From assembly GCA_030597965.1 (NCBI GenBank), contig JAUVQU010000034.1:1-15614 (forward strand): a stretch of 15,614 bases of DNA. Direction: 5' to 3'. Position 1 is the first letter of the stretch, and the number at the start of each line of letters is the position of its first letter. Below, in pieces: positions 7,583 through 14,852 of the stretch. A model generated the notes under the pieces. That model was not told the origin of the DNA. It did not search any database and was given only the letters and a program-made list of their open reading frames with translations. The translations under genes were made by a program, and so were the position numbers. Source of the stretch: Cellvibrionaceae bacterium. GTDB lineage: Bacteria > Pseudomonadota > Gammaproteobacteria > Pseudomonadales > Cellvibrionaceae.

Positions 7583-8131
7583 ATGAACCGCACACTTGTA
7601 CTCAGCATCTTAAGCGATGACAAACCTGGTGTAGTTGAAGCTCTGGCCAGCACCATTTCCGAAAACGGTGGCAACTGGTTAGAAAGCTCCATGACCAACC
7701 TGGCGGGGAAGTTCGCGGGCATCCTTCAAGTCAACATATCCGATGCTCAACTGGCCATTTTAGAATCCGCACTTGCTCAGCTAGAGCAACAAGGCATTCA
7801 AGTCACTTCGGCTGTTGTCACCGACACTAACACCGACGCTGCTGCCAATATCAAGCAATACCAATTCAGTTTAATGGGTAATGATCGCCCAGGTATCGTA
7901 AAAGAGTTGGCACAGGCCTTCTCATCCCACCACATCAACCTGGAAGAACTGGATACCACTTGCGGCAGTATGCCTTGGTCCGGCGAGCCTATGTTTCATG
8001 CGCAGGGCTTAATCAGCGTGCCTACTCACATTGATATGGACTCAGTATCAGAACAACTGGATGAAATAGCCGATGAACTTGGTGTTGATATTGAACTGCA
8101 AGAAACAGAAGTGCCTACCCCCACCTCATGA
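7583..8131 (+). CDS. gcvR: GcvR-type double-ACT-domain regulator
   Basis: The 182-residue protein is built of two ACT domains, about 1-75 (MNRTLVLSILSDDKPGVVEAL) and 92-172 (YQFSLMGNDRPGIVKELAQA), with a short Ala/Thr/Asp-rich linker. Both carry the D-(K/R)-PG turn that binds small ligands in ACT proteins. This is the architecture of GcvR. In enterobacteria GcvR binds the activator GcvA and represses the glycine cleavage operon when glycine is scarce. No gcvA or gcv operon lies in the window, so the target is inferred from family only. The ATG has AAGGA 7 nt upstream (7571-7575). The stop overlaps the trmL start (ATGA, 8128-8131), so the two genes are translationally coupled. Enterobacterial GcvR is about 190 residues, close to this length. 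Confidence 0.88.
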   Translation: MNRTLVLSILSDDKPGVVEALASTISENGGNWLESSMTNLAGKFAGILQVNISDAQLAILESALAQLEQQGIQVTSAVVTDTNTDAAANIKQYQFSLMGNDRPGIVKELAQAFSSHHINLEELDTTCGSMPWSGEPMFHAQGLISVPTHIDMDSVSEQLDEIADELGVDIELQETEVPTPTS

Positions 8132-8601
8132 ACTCATTACTTAATATCGTTCTATTTGAACCAGAAATACCGCCCAACACGGGCAATATCATTCGGCTCA
8201 GCGCCAACATGGGCGCACAGCTGCATTTGATTGAGCCCGTAGGGTTTGAACTGGATGACAAACGTCTGCGCCGCGCAGGGTTAGATTACGGTGAATGGAA
8301 AGATATGCAGGTGCACAAGAATTGGGACGATTTTTTAAAAACTACCCAACCAGAAAATCTTTACGCTATCACCACCAGAGGTAAAACACGCCACGTGGAT
8401 ACCGAATTTAAACCCGGCGATTATGTTGTTTTTGGCCCGGAAACCAGAGGCCTACCGCAGGATATTCTCGACAGTTTAGAGCCAGAAAAAACTGTACGCA
8501 TACCCATGCAAGCCAACAGCCGCAGCATGAATTTATCCAACTCCGTGGCGGTGATTGCGTTTGAAGTGTTGAGGCAGTTAGATTTTCCGGGGGCAGAGTA
8601 A
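8128..8601 (+). CDS. trmL: tRNA (cytidine/uridine-34-2'-O)-methyltransferase TrmL
   Basis: This SPOUT-class methyltransferase of 157 residues, the same length as E. coli TrmL, uses SAM to 2'-O-methylate the wobble nucleotide (C34 or cmnm5U34) of two tRNA-Leu species. The three knot motifs are clear: motif 1 PPNTGNIIRLSANMGAQL (12-29), motif 2 VFGPETRGLP, and motif 3 RIPMQANSRSMNLSNSVAV. Motif 3 forms the trefoil-knot SAM pocket. The ATG overlaps the gcvR TGA, so no separate promoter is needed. The gene is convergent with mtfA across 130 bp that are AT-rich and show no strong terminator. Confidence 0.96.
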   Translation: MNSLLNIVLFEPEIPPNTGNIIRLSANMGAQLHLIEPVGFELDDKRLRRAGLDYGEWKDMQVHKNWDDFLKTTQPENLYAITTRGKTRHVDTEFKPGDYVVFGPETRGLPQDILDSLEPEKTVRIPMQANSRSMNLSNSVAVIAFEVLRQLDFPGAE

Positions 8602-8731
8602 AAAATTTTAAAGCGCTGTGAGCTCAATCAACAAATTGTAATCAGTGAATAAGGTAATACTTTCTAAAAATTAAAGTGTCATCTGACCCAGCTTATTTCA
8701 AAGCGAATATTTCAAAAAAATATCCACCAAA

Positions 8732-9547
8732 TTACCAATCAGCAGGGTCAAGGCCATAAAATGTTTGTAATTGCTGATAAAGCTCTGGAAGTGCCTTTTT
8801 CATTTTTTTGGATTTCTCAAAAAAAGTTTCGGTGGCAACAGCAAAAAACTCAGGCGCAGATACAGCTCCGTACTCATCAATAATCTTATTCTTACCTCTT
8901 TGGACACGCTTGAGAAACTCATCGTATTCATGCGTTAAAACCTCGGCCCATTCTTTATAGTCGGAGATATCGCGGAGAATCGGCAGGCCATCCATGATGC
9001 CGTTTTCTTCATCCAGCTTGTGGGCAAACTCGTGCAAGACCACATTATGACCATCTCGCTGAATATTTGACCCCCGCATCACATCTGTCAAGGACAGTAC
9101 AATCGGGCCTCGATACCAGGATTCACCTGCTCGCGCGCTGCTCTCATGCAACTCCACCAAACCGTCATACCTAACCTCTTTAGCTACGTAGGTACTTGGA
9201 TAAACCAGAATGGTTTCGAATCCGGGAAAGTACTTTTTATCTCTATTGACGACTAAGATGCAGGCATTAGCGGCTATTACAAGCCGGACCTCATCAGTAA
9301 TTACAAGATCGTCACAACCGACGAATACTTTTTCATCAAGAAAAAAATTAATACACCCTTGTAGTGTTTCAGACAGTTCTTTGGGTAAGCGAGTATATAA
9401 GGGCACATTACGCTCAAGAATTGCAATTTGCTCTGGGAAAAGCGGAGCTTGAAAAAGGCGATTACGGCGGGTTATTTTCCTGTATTTTAGGACACCCAAA
9501 ATAATTACGGCCAATACGAGGAGGCCCAGCAGTATTGATAAATGCAA
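8732..9547 (-). CDS. mtfA: MtfA-like zinc metallopeptidase (M90), membrane-anchored
   Basis: This 271-residue M90-family peptidase has HEFAH (172-176), giving zinc ligands His172 and His176 and catalytic Glu173. The third ligand is Glu233 in APEFFAV, and Tyr226 lies seven residues before it; both align with Glu212 and Tyr205 of E. coli MtfA. In E. coli, MtfA binds the glucose repressor Mlc. Unlike the E. coli protein, this one begins with a hydrophobic helix (4-20, SILLGLLVLAVIILGVL) followed by a basic stretch (KYRKITRRNR), which predicts an inner-membrane anchor with the peptidase in the cytoplasm. The start is TTG (9545-9547): GAAGGA lies 8 nt upstream, a TGA in frame lies just before, and no early ATG exists. 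It follows the diguanylate cyclase gene on the same strand after 128 bp. Confidence 0.93.
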   Translation of the reverse strand: MHLSILLGLLVLAVIILGVLKYRKITRRNRLFQAPLFPEQIAILERNVPLYTRLPKELSETLQGCINFFLDEKVFVGCDDLVITDEVRLVIAANACILVVNRDKKYFPGFETILVYPSTYVAKEVRYDGLVELHESSARAGESWYRGPIVLSLTDVMRGSNIQRDGHNVVLHEFAHKLDEENGIMDGLPILRDISDYKEWAEVLTHEYDEFLKRVQRGKNKIIDEYGAVSAPEFFAVATETFFEKSKKMKKALPELYQQLQTFYGLDPADW

Positions 9548-9555
9548 ATTAATAT

Positions 9556-9561
9556 TCCTTC
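9556..9561 (-). promoter_or_regulatory. Ribosome-binding site deciding a TTG start
   Basis: On the minus strand GAAGGA lies 8 nt before TTG (9545-9547). An in-frame TGA at 9560-9562 rules out any start further upstream, and the next methionine in the frame is beyond residue 150. TTG is therefore the best start for mtfA. Confidence 0.6.
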
Positions 9562-9675
9562 ACCCTTTTTTGCGTAAAAGGTTTGCCGCTTAAGAGACTT
9601 TCGGCCAACAGCGGATATTTAATAGCCTTGAAACAAGTAAATACTATTCGGCGACTCAGCCAGAAAGAACTATTT

Positions 9676-10644
9676 TCACCCCAACAACGGAAAGTTCTGG
9701 GGTCCCGCAGCTCCAGCAACCTCCAAACGGTTACGACCAGCCTCTTTCGCTTTATACAGGGCTTCATCCGCAAGGCGAATCACATCATCAAGATCGGATT
9801 GCGGCCCAAAAGAACATAAGCCAAAGCTGGCGGTCAGATTAATTGTGTGATTTTCAACTGGAATCATTAATTCAGATAGCCTTACCCGTAAGCGCTCCAT
9901 TTGCTGTATAGATTCTTTCTGATCAGTGTTCGGCAGAAGAAAAATAAACTCTTCCCCTCCAAACCGGGCAAATATATCTGTCTCGTCAATAGTACCGAGG
10001 ACAAGCTCAACCACATTGCTCAACACGATATCTCCCGCCTCATGACCGTAGTGGTCATTGATGTCTTTGAACCGGTCCAGGTCCATCATCACAAGATTTA
10101 GTGGGGTTTGCTGGCGTTTAGCCAAAACCACAAGGTTTCCGGCTCGATTGAAAAAGGCTCTTCGGTTCAAACAGCCTGTTAATGGGTCGATATCAGCCAG
10201 TTTCTCAGCGGCTAATTTTGCAGCCTTCAGCTCAGCTTCCATTTTTTTCCGATCGGTAATATCGATGGCAATTTCAATCCGCACCACACGGCCATCAATC
10301 CAATGTATGGCTTGATCGCGACATTGATACCAGCGCTGATTGACCGTATTTTTAAACTCCCAAATATAAACACCAGTGGGCACACCGTTTTCATCCAGGA
10401 GCTTATCATTACTGCAAAAGTCACAAGGACTGTTTTGATTGATTTGCAGTAACTGATAGCAACGTTTACCTTCAGGACTTCCCCACGCCTCAAGGCCAAA
10501 CTTATTTAAGTAGATCACCTCATAGGTGTCCATATCGGTCACATAAACAAGCGCATCAAGGCTGTCTAATACTGTAGATATACAGTCGTAGCTATAAGTC
10601 GAGCCATCAGTTATCTGCTGTTCTGTGGTATCTTTCTTGCTCAT
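9676..10644 (-). CDS. PAS-GGDEF diguanylate cyclase
   Basis: The 322-residue protein has an N-terminal PAS/PAC sensor (about 20-132), a short helical linker (133-150) and a GGDEF domain (151-310). The GGDEF domain starts at DPLTGCLNRRAFF and has active-site motif GGEEF at 229-233, with the metal and substrate residues MDLDRFKDINDHYGHEAGD, so it should make cyclic di-GMP from two GTP. There is no transmembrane segment or signal peptide, so it is probably cytosolic. The PAS region holds four cysteines (62, 74, 77, 108) including CDFC. The product-inhibition site, RxxD five residues before GGEEF, reads DETD (220-223), so the arginine is missing. The ATG has AGGGCGG upstream. It lies upstream of mtfA on the same strand, but the gap gives no proof of cotranscription. 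Confidence 0.95.
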   Translation of the reverse strand: MSKKDTTEQQITDGSTYSYDCISTVLDSLDALVYVTDMDTYEVIYLNKFGLEAWGSPEGKRCYQLLQINQNSPCDFCSNDKLLDENGVPTGVYIWEFKNTVNQRWYQCRDQAIHWIDGRVVRIEIAIDITDRKKMEAELKAAKLAAEKLADIDPLTGCLNRRAFFNRAGNLVVLAKRQQTPLNLVMMDLDRFKDINDHYGHEAGDIVLSNVVELVLGTIDETDIFARFGGEEFIFLLPNTDQKESIQQMERLRVRLSELMIPVENHTINLTASFGLCSFGPQSDLDDVIRLADEALYKAKEAGRNRLEVAGAAGPQNFPLLG

Positions 10645-10744
10645 TTCTACCGCCCTGAAATAGTAATGCTACTCAGCGTATATGAGAAATTTTACGGATT
10701 TAAATTAGAAAAGTCCTCCAAAAACAAAACGGCTCTACGGTTTA

Positions 10745-10773
10745 TTTTTAGCCGGTGTAGTTCGAATATTCAA
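10745..10773 (-). promoter_or_regulatory. Candidate promoter of the diguanylate cyclase gene
   Basis: On the minus strand TTGAAT (10768-10773) and TAAAAA (10745-10750) are 17 bp apart. Each matches the sigma-70 consensus at only 4 of 6 positions. The implied leader is about 95 nt. The perfect dyad at 10783-10796 lies about 10 bp upstream of the -35 element, a position where an activator could bind. This is weak evidence from spacing alone. Confidence 0.3.
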
Positions 10774-10886
10774 GCGTCTACTTTGAAGCACTTCAAGCCA
10801 GTAGAACGCATCTATAGAATAACCGCTATGTTATTTTCGAACAGATTAAAACGCCACGCTTTCCAACTCATATAAGTGAAACTAAA

Positions 10887-11095
10887 CTACTCCACTCGAC
10901 TATTAGCACCGTCTATCAACCGCTCAGTTTTTACGATGGCACGAGTATGGGTACCCTTTCCGGCCAAACCACCAAGATCGTGAAGTTCAACATCGAATAT
11001 ATATTGCTTGCCGTCCATGCCGCGATAGCATACCGCGATAGATAGCTACGGCTGTCACCAACTTCCATAATAACTTCGATTGTTATGTTATCTCT
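10887..11095 (-). pseudogene. Remnant of a hotdog-fold thioesterase gene (C-terminal part)
   Basis: On the minus strand the last readable part, ending at TAG (10887-10889), encodes DVELHDLGGLAGKGTHTR followed by AIVKTERLI and a short tail. I recognise this as the final strands of the thioesterase superfamily related to fluoroacetyl-CoA thioesterase, where a GxGTHxRxIV motif is conserved. A little upstream, in another frame, NITIEVIMEV (about 11065-11094) fits the preceding strand of the same fold. The two pieces are out of frame with each other, joined by a stretch with a 13-bp tandem duplication. The first half of the gene (about 70 residues) and a start codon are missing, and stops occupy all frames upstream. 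It is either a true pseudogene or, less likely, damaged by sequencing error. Family assignment is by recall, not alignment. Confidence 0.6.
11016..11041. repeat. 13-bp near-perfect tandem duplication
   Basis: CATGCCGCGATAG (11016-11028) is followed immediately by CATACCGCGATAG (11029-11041), identical at 12 of 13 positions. The next bases (ATAG) continue the repeat end. It lies exactly where the reading frame of the thioesterase remnant breaks, and a 13-bp insertion would shift the frame. Confidence 0.75.
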
Positions 11096-11160
11096 CCGTT
11101 AACGATATAACAGACAAATACTCTCTGGTAATCCACTAACGTACTTTTGATACACAGCCC

Positions 11161-11189
11161 TTTAGATAGATAGCTCCCAAGGCTACAAT
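11161..11189 (+). promoter_or_regulatory. Candidate promoter of fldB-mnmC
   Basis: TTTAGA (11161-11166) and TACAAT (11184-11189) are 17 bp apart, matching the sigma-70 consensus at 4 and 5 of 6 positions. Transcription would start near 11196, leaving a leader of about 25-37 nt before fldB. This is plausible but unproven. Confidence 0.35.
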
Positions 11190-11220
11190 ACACGTCCACT
11201 AAGCCTTAAAACTCCAGACT

Positions 11221-11757
11221 GTGAATCCTACTATGTCCCGCGCCCCTATTGCCCTCTTTTACGGTAGCTCTACATGCTATACAGAGATGAGTGCCGAGAA
11301 AATTCAGCAACGGCTGGGCGAAGCTCAAGTGGACGTATTCAATATCGCCGATGAGCCTATCATCACGGCTCAACTCTACTCACAGATTATCTTTGGCATA
11401 CCCACGTGGGATTATGGGGAGCTACAGGAAGACTGGGAAGAAATTTGGCACGAAATTGATGAGATCGATTTTGCTGGTAAAACTGTCGCACTCTACGGAC
11501 AAGGCGATCAAGAAGGCTACCCCGAGTGGTTCCTCGACTCCATGGGCTATCTGCACAATAAGCTGGTTAAATTGGGCGCTACAATTATTGGTCAATGGCC
11601 TAACGAAGGTTATACATTTGAAGAATCCAAAGCCTTAACCGATGATGACTCTCTATTTGTGGGGTTAGCGCTGGATGATGACATCCAATTCGATCTATCA
11701 GATGAGCGTATTGCCCAGTGGTGTGATCAGCTCCAACAACACTTCACACTGAACTAG
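11221..11757 (+). CDS. fldB: Flavodoxin FldB type
   Basis: FldB is a small FMN electron carrier of the cytoplasm. The sequence follows the E. coli FldB pattern: phosphate-binding loop FYGSSTCYTEMSAEKIQ (13-29), first FMN-stacking loop IPTWDYGELQEDW (60-72, Trp63), and second loop GQGDQEGYPEWFLDSMG (93-109, Tyr100). The long-chain insertion is WPNEGYTFEESKAL, and it ends in LFVGLALDDDIQFDLSDERI. The frame opens at GTG (11221), giving 178 residues. ATG at 11233 (residue 5) gives 174 and fits the family N-terminus better, because FldB starts only a few residues before the GLFYGSST strand. Neither start has a clear Shine-Dalgarno sequence. mnmC begins 6 bp after the stop, so the two genes are very likely cotranscribed. 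Confidence 0.95.
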   Translation: MNPTMSRAPIALFYGSSTCYTEMSAEKIQQRLGEAQVDVFNIADEPIITAQLYSQIIFGIPTWDYGELQEDWEEIWHEIDEIDFAGKTVALYGQGDQEGYPEWFLDSMGYLHNKLVKLGATIIGQWPNEGYTFEESKALTDDDSLFVGLALDDDIQFDLSDERIAQWCDQLQQHFTLN

Positions 11758-11763
11758 ATCGTC

Positions 11764-13863
11764 ATGGCCACTAAAAAACTCTCATCACCCACAACACAAC
11801 ACGCTGATATTGAGTGGGACAAGGACGGCCTACCCATCGCCAAACCCTTTGGTGATTTTTATTTTTCCCGCCTCGATGGGCTGGAAGAAAGCCGCTATGT
11901 TTTTATTAAGCAAAATAAACTCATCGAACGCTGGGCACATCTAAAAGAACATCAAGAATTTGTGATTGCCGAAACTGGTTTTGGCACGGGTTTAAACTTT
12001 CTAACGACCTGGCAACAATGGCAAAATCTCAAGCAAACGGGAAAAATTCAACCTGACGCGCGATTGAAACTCATATCCATTGAGATGCACCCACTGCAAC
12101 TGAGTGATCTAAAACGTTCGCTGTCCTTATGGCCTGAATTAGCCGCTTATAGCGAACCACTTATTGAGCAATACCCCAGCCTCTGCTCATCGGGCTTTCA
12201 CCACTTACACTTTGATGATATCAGCCTCACATTGATTATTGATGAAGCAACTGAAGGCTTAAAAAAGCTACTTGCCAGTGACCACCCCGCCTTCGATCAA
12301 CCACAATGGGGCGTGGATGCCTGGTATTTGGATGGTTTCAGTCCCGCTAAAAACCCCGACATGTGGGCACCCGAACTGTTTGGCCTGATCCATAAACTCA
12401 GCCGCAAAAATGCCACCGCCTCCACATTTGCCTCAACACGACTGATCAGTGACAACTGGCAAAATAATGGCTTTACCGCAGAGAAAAAGCCGGGTTTTGG
12501 TAAGAAGCGCGAATTAATACGCGCTGATTTAACCGACCCATATCAACCCACACCCACTTCTGATTTTGATGAACATACCTACAATGCCCCTTATTCTGCG
12601 CCCTGGTATGTTTCCTCACCGACGACAAGTAAAAGGAAGATCGCCATCATTGGCGCAGGTCTAGCCGGCTGCCATACGGCACGATCACTCGCCAACCGAG
12701 GTTGGCAGGTAACGGTATTTGAACAACATACTGCGGTAGCCGACGAGGCTTCTGGTAATCCACAGGGAATCCTTTACGCCAAGCTATCGCACAAACCTGA
12801 GACCTTATCCGACTTTAATTCAGACGCCCTGCAATTTGCCCAGCGGCATTATAAAAAGTACTGGCTTAATAGTGACAAACCGCAACTCGGACAACAATGT
12901 GGCGTCCTGCAATTAAGCTACACCAACAAAGCAGAAGAACAACACCAACGTCTGTTTGACAGCTACAAAGAGCGTTATCCGGAACAATCTGTAGTGCAAA
13001 AAATCAACAGAGAAGAGGCCACCGCGCTCAGTGGAATAGAACAATTGGCTGGTGGTTTATGGTTTGCCGGCTCTGGCTGGCTGAACCCCAAGGCCCTTTG
13101 CCGTCAACTGCTGGACCACACCAGCATCACCTTGCGCACTGACTGCCGAATAGAGGCCATAAAACATAAAGATAATCACTGGCAATTACATCTTGCAGGC
13201 CAAAAACAGGCCCCTGAAACCTTCCCAGCGGTAGTTATTGCCTGTGCCAACCATGCTCAACAGTTTGAACAAACCGCGTATTTACCAGTTAAACCCATTC
13301 GCGGGCAGGTGACTTATGCCGATGTAACGTCAGCCAGTCGCCAACTTAAAGTCGTACTCTGCGCCGATGGTTATATTGCGCCTGCGGACGATTCGGATCA
13401 GCATTGTTTAGGGGCGAGCTTTAACCTTAAGGATAAAACAACGGTCATCACCTCAGCCGAACAGCAGGAAAACTTTTCTCGATTACAAAAACACTTCCCA
13501 GTCATGGCTGATACCCTAAAGACCTCTAATGAAGCACCATTAGCAGGCCGCGCAGCCTTGCGCTGCACAACGCCTGATTACCTACCCATAGTAGGTGCTG
13601 CTCCAAATTTTGATGCCTATACCGAGGATTTTGCACTACTGCGAAAGAACGCAAAATCCAGCATCCCCCGCCCCGGTCCAAACTGGCCAAACCTGTATCT
13701 CAACATTGGCCACGGTTCACGCGGGCTCACTTATACACCCCTCTGTGCCGAAATATTAGCGGCGCAAATCAGCGCCGAAGCACCGCCTTGCTCAAGAGGC
13801 TTACAAATCGCACTTCATCCCGCCCGCTTTATTATTCGAGGGTTAATTCGCAATAAAATTTAA
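11764..13863 (+). CDS. mnmC: Bifunctional tRNA mnm5s2U biosynthesis enzyme MnmC
   Basis: MnmC completes the 5-methylaminomethyl group on wobble uridine 34. Its C-terminal FAD domain removes the carboxymethyl group of cmnm5U, and its N-terminal SAM domain methylates the resulting nm5U. The 699 residues are near the 668 of E. coli. The N-terminal domain (1-260) shows IEWDKDGLPIAKPFGDFYFS, SAM motif AETGFGTGLNFL (69-80), and YLDGFSPAKNPDMW (188-201). The FAD domain has the dinucleotide-binding fingerprint KIAIIGAGLAGCHTARSLA (292-310) ending at Glu320, then GRAALRCTTPDYLPIVG and NIGHGSRGLTYTPLCAEI near the end. Both halves are intact and fused, as usual in gammaproteobacteria. It is translated from ATG 6 bp after fldB. 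The glutaminyl cyclase gene starts 30 bp after its stop and may belong to the same transcript. Confidence 0.97.
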   Translation: MATKKLSSPTTQHADIEWDKDGLPIAKPFGDFYFSRLDGLEESRYVFIKQNKLIERWAHLKEHQEFVIAETGFGTGLNFLTTWQQWQNLKQTGKIQPDARLKLISIEMHPLQLSDLKRSLSLWPELAAYSEPLIEQYPSLCSSGFHHLHFDDISLTLIIDEATEGLKKLLASDHPAFDQPQWGVDAWYLDGFSPAKNPDMWAPELFGLIHKLSRKNATASTFASTRLISDNWQNNGFTAEKKPGFGKKRELIRADLTDPYQPTPTSDFDEHTYNAPYSAPWYVSSPTTSKRKIAIIGAGLAGCHTARSLANRGWQVTVFEQHTAVADEASGNPQGILYAKLSHKPETLSDFNSDALQFAQRHYKKYWLNSDKPQLGQQCGVLQLSYTNKAEEQHQRLFDSYKERYPEQSVVQKINREEATALSGIEQLAGGLWFAGSGWLNPKALCRQLLDHTSITLRTDCRIEAIKHKDNHWQLHLAGQKQAPETFPAVVIACANHAQQFEQTAYLPVKPIRGQVTYADVTSASRQLKVVLCADGYIAPADDSDQHCLGASFNLKDKTTVITSAEQQENFSRLQKHFPVMADTLKTSNEAPLAGRAALRCTTPDYLPIVGAAPNFDAYTEDFALLRKNAKSSIPRPGPNWPNLYLNIGHGSRGLTYTPLCAEILAAQISAEAPPCSRGLQIALHPARFIIRGLIRNKI

Positions 13864-13893
13864 TGCCCGCCACACATCGAGTAAAGTAGCCCC

Positions 13894-14757
13894 ATGTGCA
13901 TTCATCCATCCATTTATAACCGGCCCTCCCTTGCTAACTTATTTTTTTGGGTAGGCGCTATTAGCGTCTTGGTACTGGCAAGTCAGGCATCAGCCGTGCA
14001 GCTACCCAAGATTAATCTTAGCCAAGTCCCAAACTGGGAATATAGGGTGCTAAAACAGGCAGACCACGACTCTATTTTGTTTACTCAGGGACTGATTATT
14101 GATGGTGACAGCTTTATTGAAAGCAGCGGGCTGTACAATCGATCCTTCGTGCGCCGCTACCGTATTTCCGATAACAGCTTAGAAGCTGAATATTCACTCC
14201 CCAAGCATGTATTTGCCGAAGGTATTGCCCAGCTTGGTGACCAACTCTATCTATTATCCTGGCAGCGACAATTCGGTATTCGGCTGAACGCTAAAACATT
14301 AGAAACAGAAAGAAAGTTTTTTTACCAAGGACAAGGCTGGGGCTTAACTACCATAAGTGATCAATTGATTATGAGTAATGGCACCAATCAACTCAGTTGG
14401 CACGATGCACCCAATTTCAATAAAGTGGGTAGTATCAACGTCACCGCGAACAATGAGCCCGTAAACCACCTCAATGCTTTAAGTTATGGTGCAGGCTTTA
14501 TCTGGGCAAATATATGGTTAACCACCGTCATTGTTGCCATTGATCCTGAAAGTGGTGCCATTCAGGGCTATATCGACCTTTCCAAAATCGCTCACGAACA
14601 CACTGCAGACCAGCGAGAAAATGTTCTCAATGGTCTCGCTTGGGATGAACAACAACAGGCTCTATGGATTACGGGCAAACGATGGACTAAGCGATATTTA
14701 CTGCATATCGTTCCATCGAATAATCTTTTAAGTATTACGCCGACGAACAAACCTTAA
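13894..14757 (+). CDS. Secreted glutaminyl-peptide cyclotransferase (plant/bacterial type)
   Basis: The enzyme converts N-terminal glutamine of peptides or proteins to pyroglutamate with release of ammonia. The 287-residue protein begins with a signal peptide (basic/polar 1-16, hydrophobic 17-29, cleavage likely after ASA at 34), so it should be periplasmic or secreted. The mature part matches the five-bladed propeller family of plant and bacterial glutaminyl cyclases: FTQGL (63-67), AEGI (108-111), QLYLLSWQ, GQGWGLTT, EPVNHLNALSY, and the closing VLNGLAWD with WITGKRW. It is not related to the zinc-dependent animal enzyme. The ATG at 13894 lacks a strong ribosome-binding site. It lies 30 bp after mnmC and 95 bp before fnr, and neither neighbour suggests its substrate. 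Confidence 0.9.
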   Translation: MCIHPSIYNRPSLANLFFWVGAISVLVLASQASAVQLPKINLSQVPNWEYRVLKQADHDSILFTQGLIIDGDSFIESSGLYNRSFVRRYRISDNSLEAEYSLPKHVFAEGIAQLGDQLYLLSWQRQFGIRLNAKTLETERKFFYQGQGWGLTTISDQLIMSNGTNQLSWHDAPNFNKVGSINVTANNEPVNHLNALSYGAGFIWANIWLTTVIVAIDPESGAIQGYIDLSKIAHEHTADQRENVLNGLAWDEQQQALWITGKRWTKRYLLHIVPSNNLLSITPTNKP

Positions 14758-14852
14758 TAAAAGCATGGATTTCTTCTTTACGCGCCTTTAATGCTGTAGG
14801 AGAATGCCGGCACGCATATTAACCGTAAAATCGGCCCTATGACCTATACTTT

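Larger units (their letters stand above)
10645..11220. other. Long intergenic region between divergent genes
   Basis: This is the only gene-free stretch above 300 bp. It separates the diguanylate cyclase gene (minus) from fldB (plus). The half next to fldB contains a decayed thioesterase fragment on the minus strand (10887-11095). The half next to the cyclase is AT-rich. It holds a perfect 14-bp dyad (TTGAAG-CA-CTTCAA, 10783-10796) and a GAATATTC palindrome (10764-10771), but no open frame that looks like a real gene. Candidate promoters for both flanking genes are listed separately. Confidence 0.6.

Noticed and set aside
8704..8725. AT-rich dyad (GAATATTT / AAATATCC) in the trmL-mtfA convergent gap
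   Set aside because: It is imperfect, A/T only and lacks a GC stem, so it is not distinguishable from chance in AT-rich DNA.
10666..10875. Plus-strand frame of 69 codons in the long intergenic region
   Set aside because: There is no ribosome-binding site, the region is AT-rich and composition-biased, no motif is recognisable, and it runs through the palindromes near 10764-10796. I could not support it as a gene.
14804..14842. Possible 12-residue leader peptide before fnr (MPARILTVKSAL)
   Set aside because: AGGAG is only one base from the ATG, too close for normal initiation, and the peptide has no attenuator-like codon run or following hairpin.
14845..14850. TATACT as a -10 element for fnr
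   Set aside because: It ends 2 bp before the ATG, has no -35 at 16-18 bp, and would start transcription inside the coding region.
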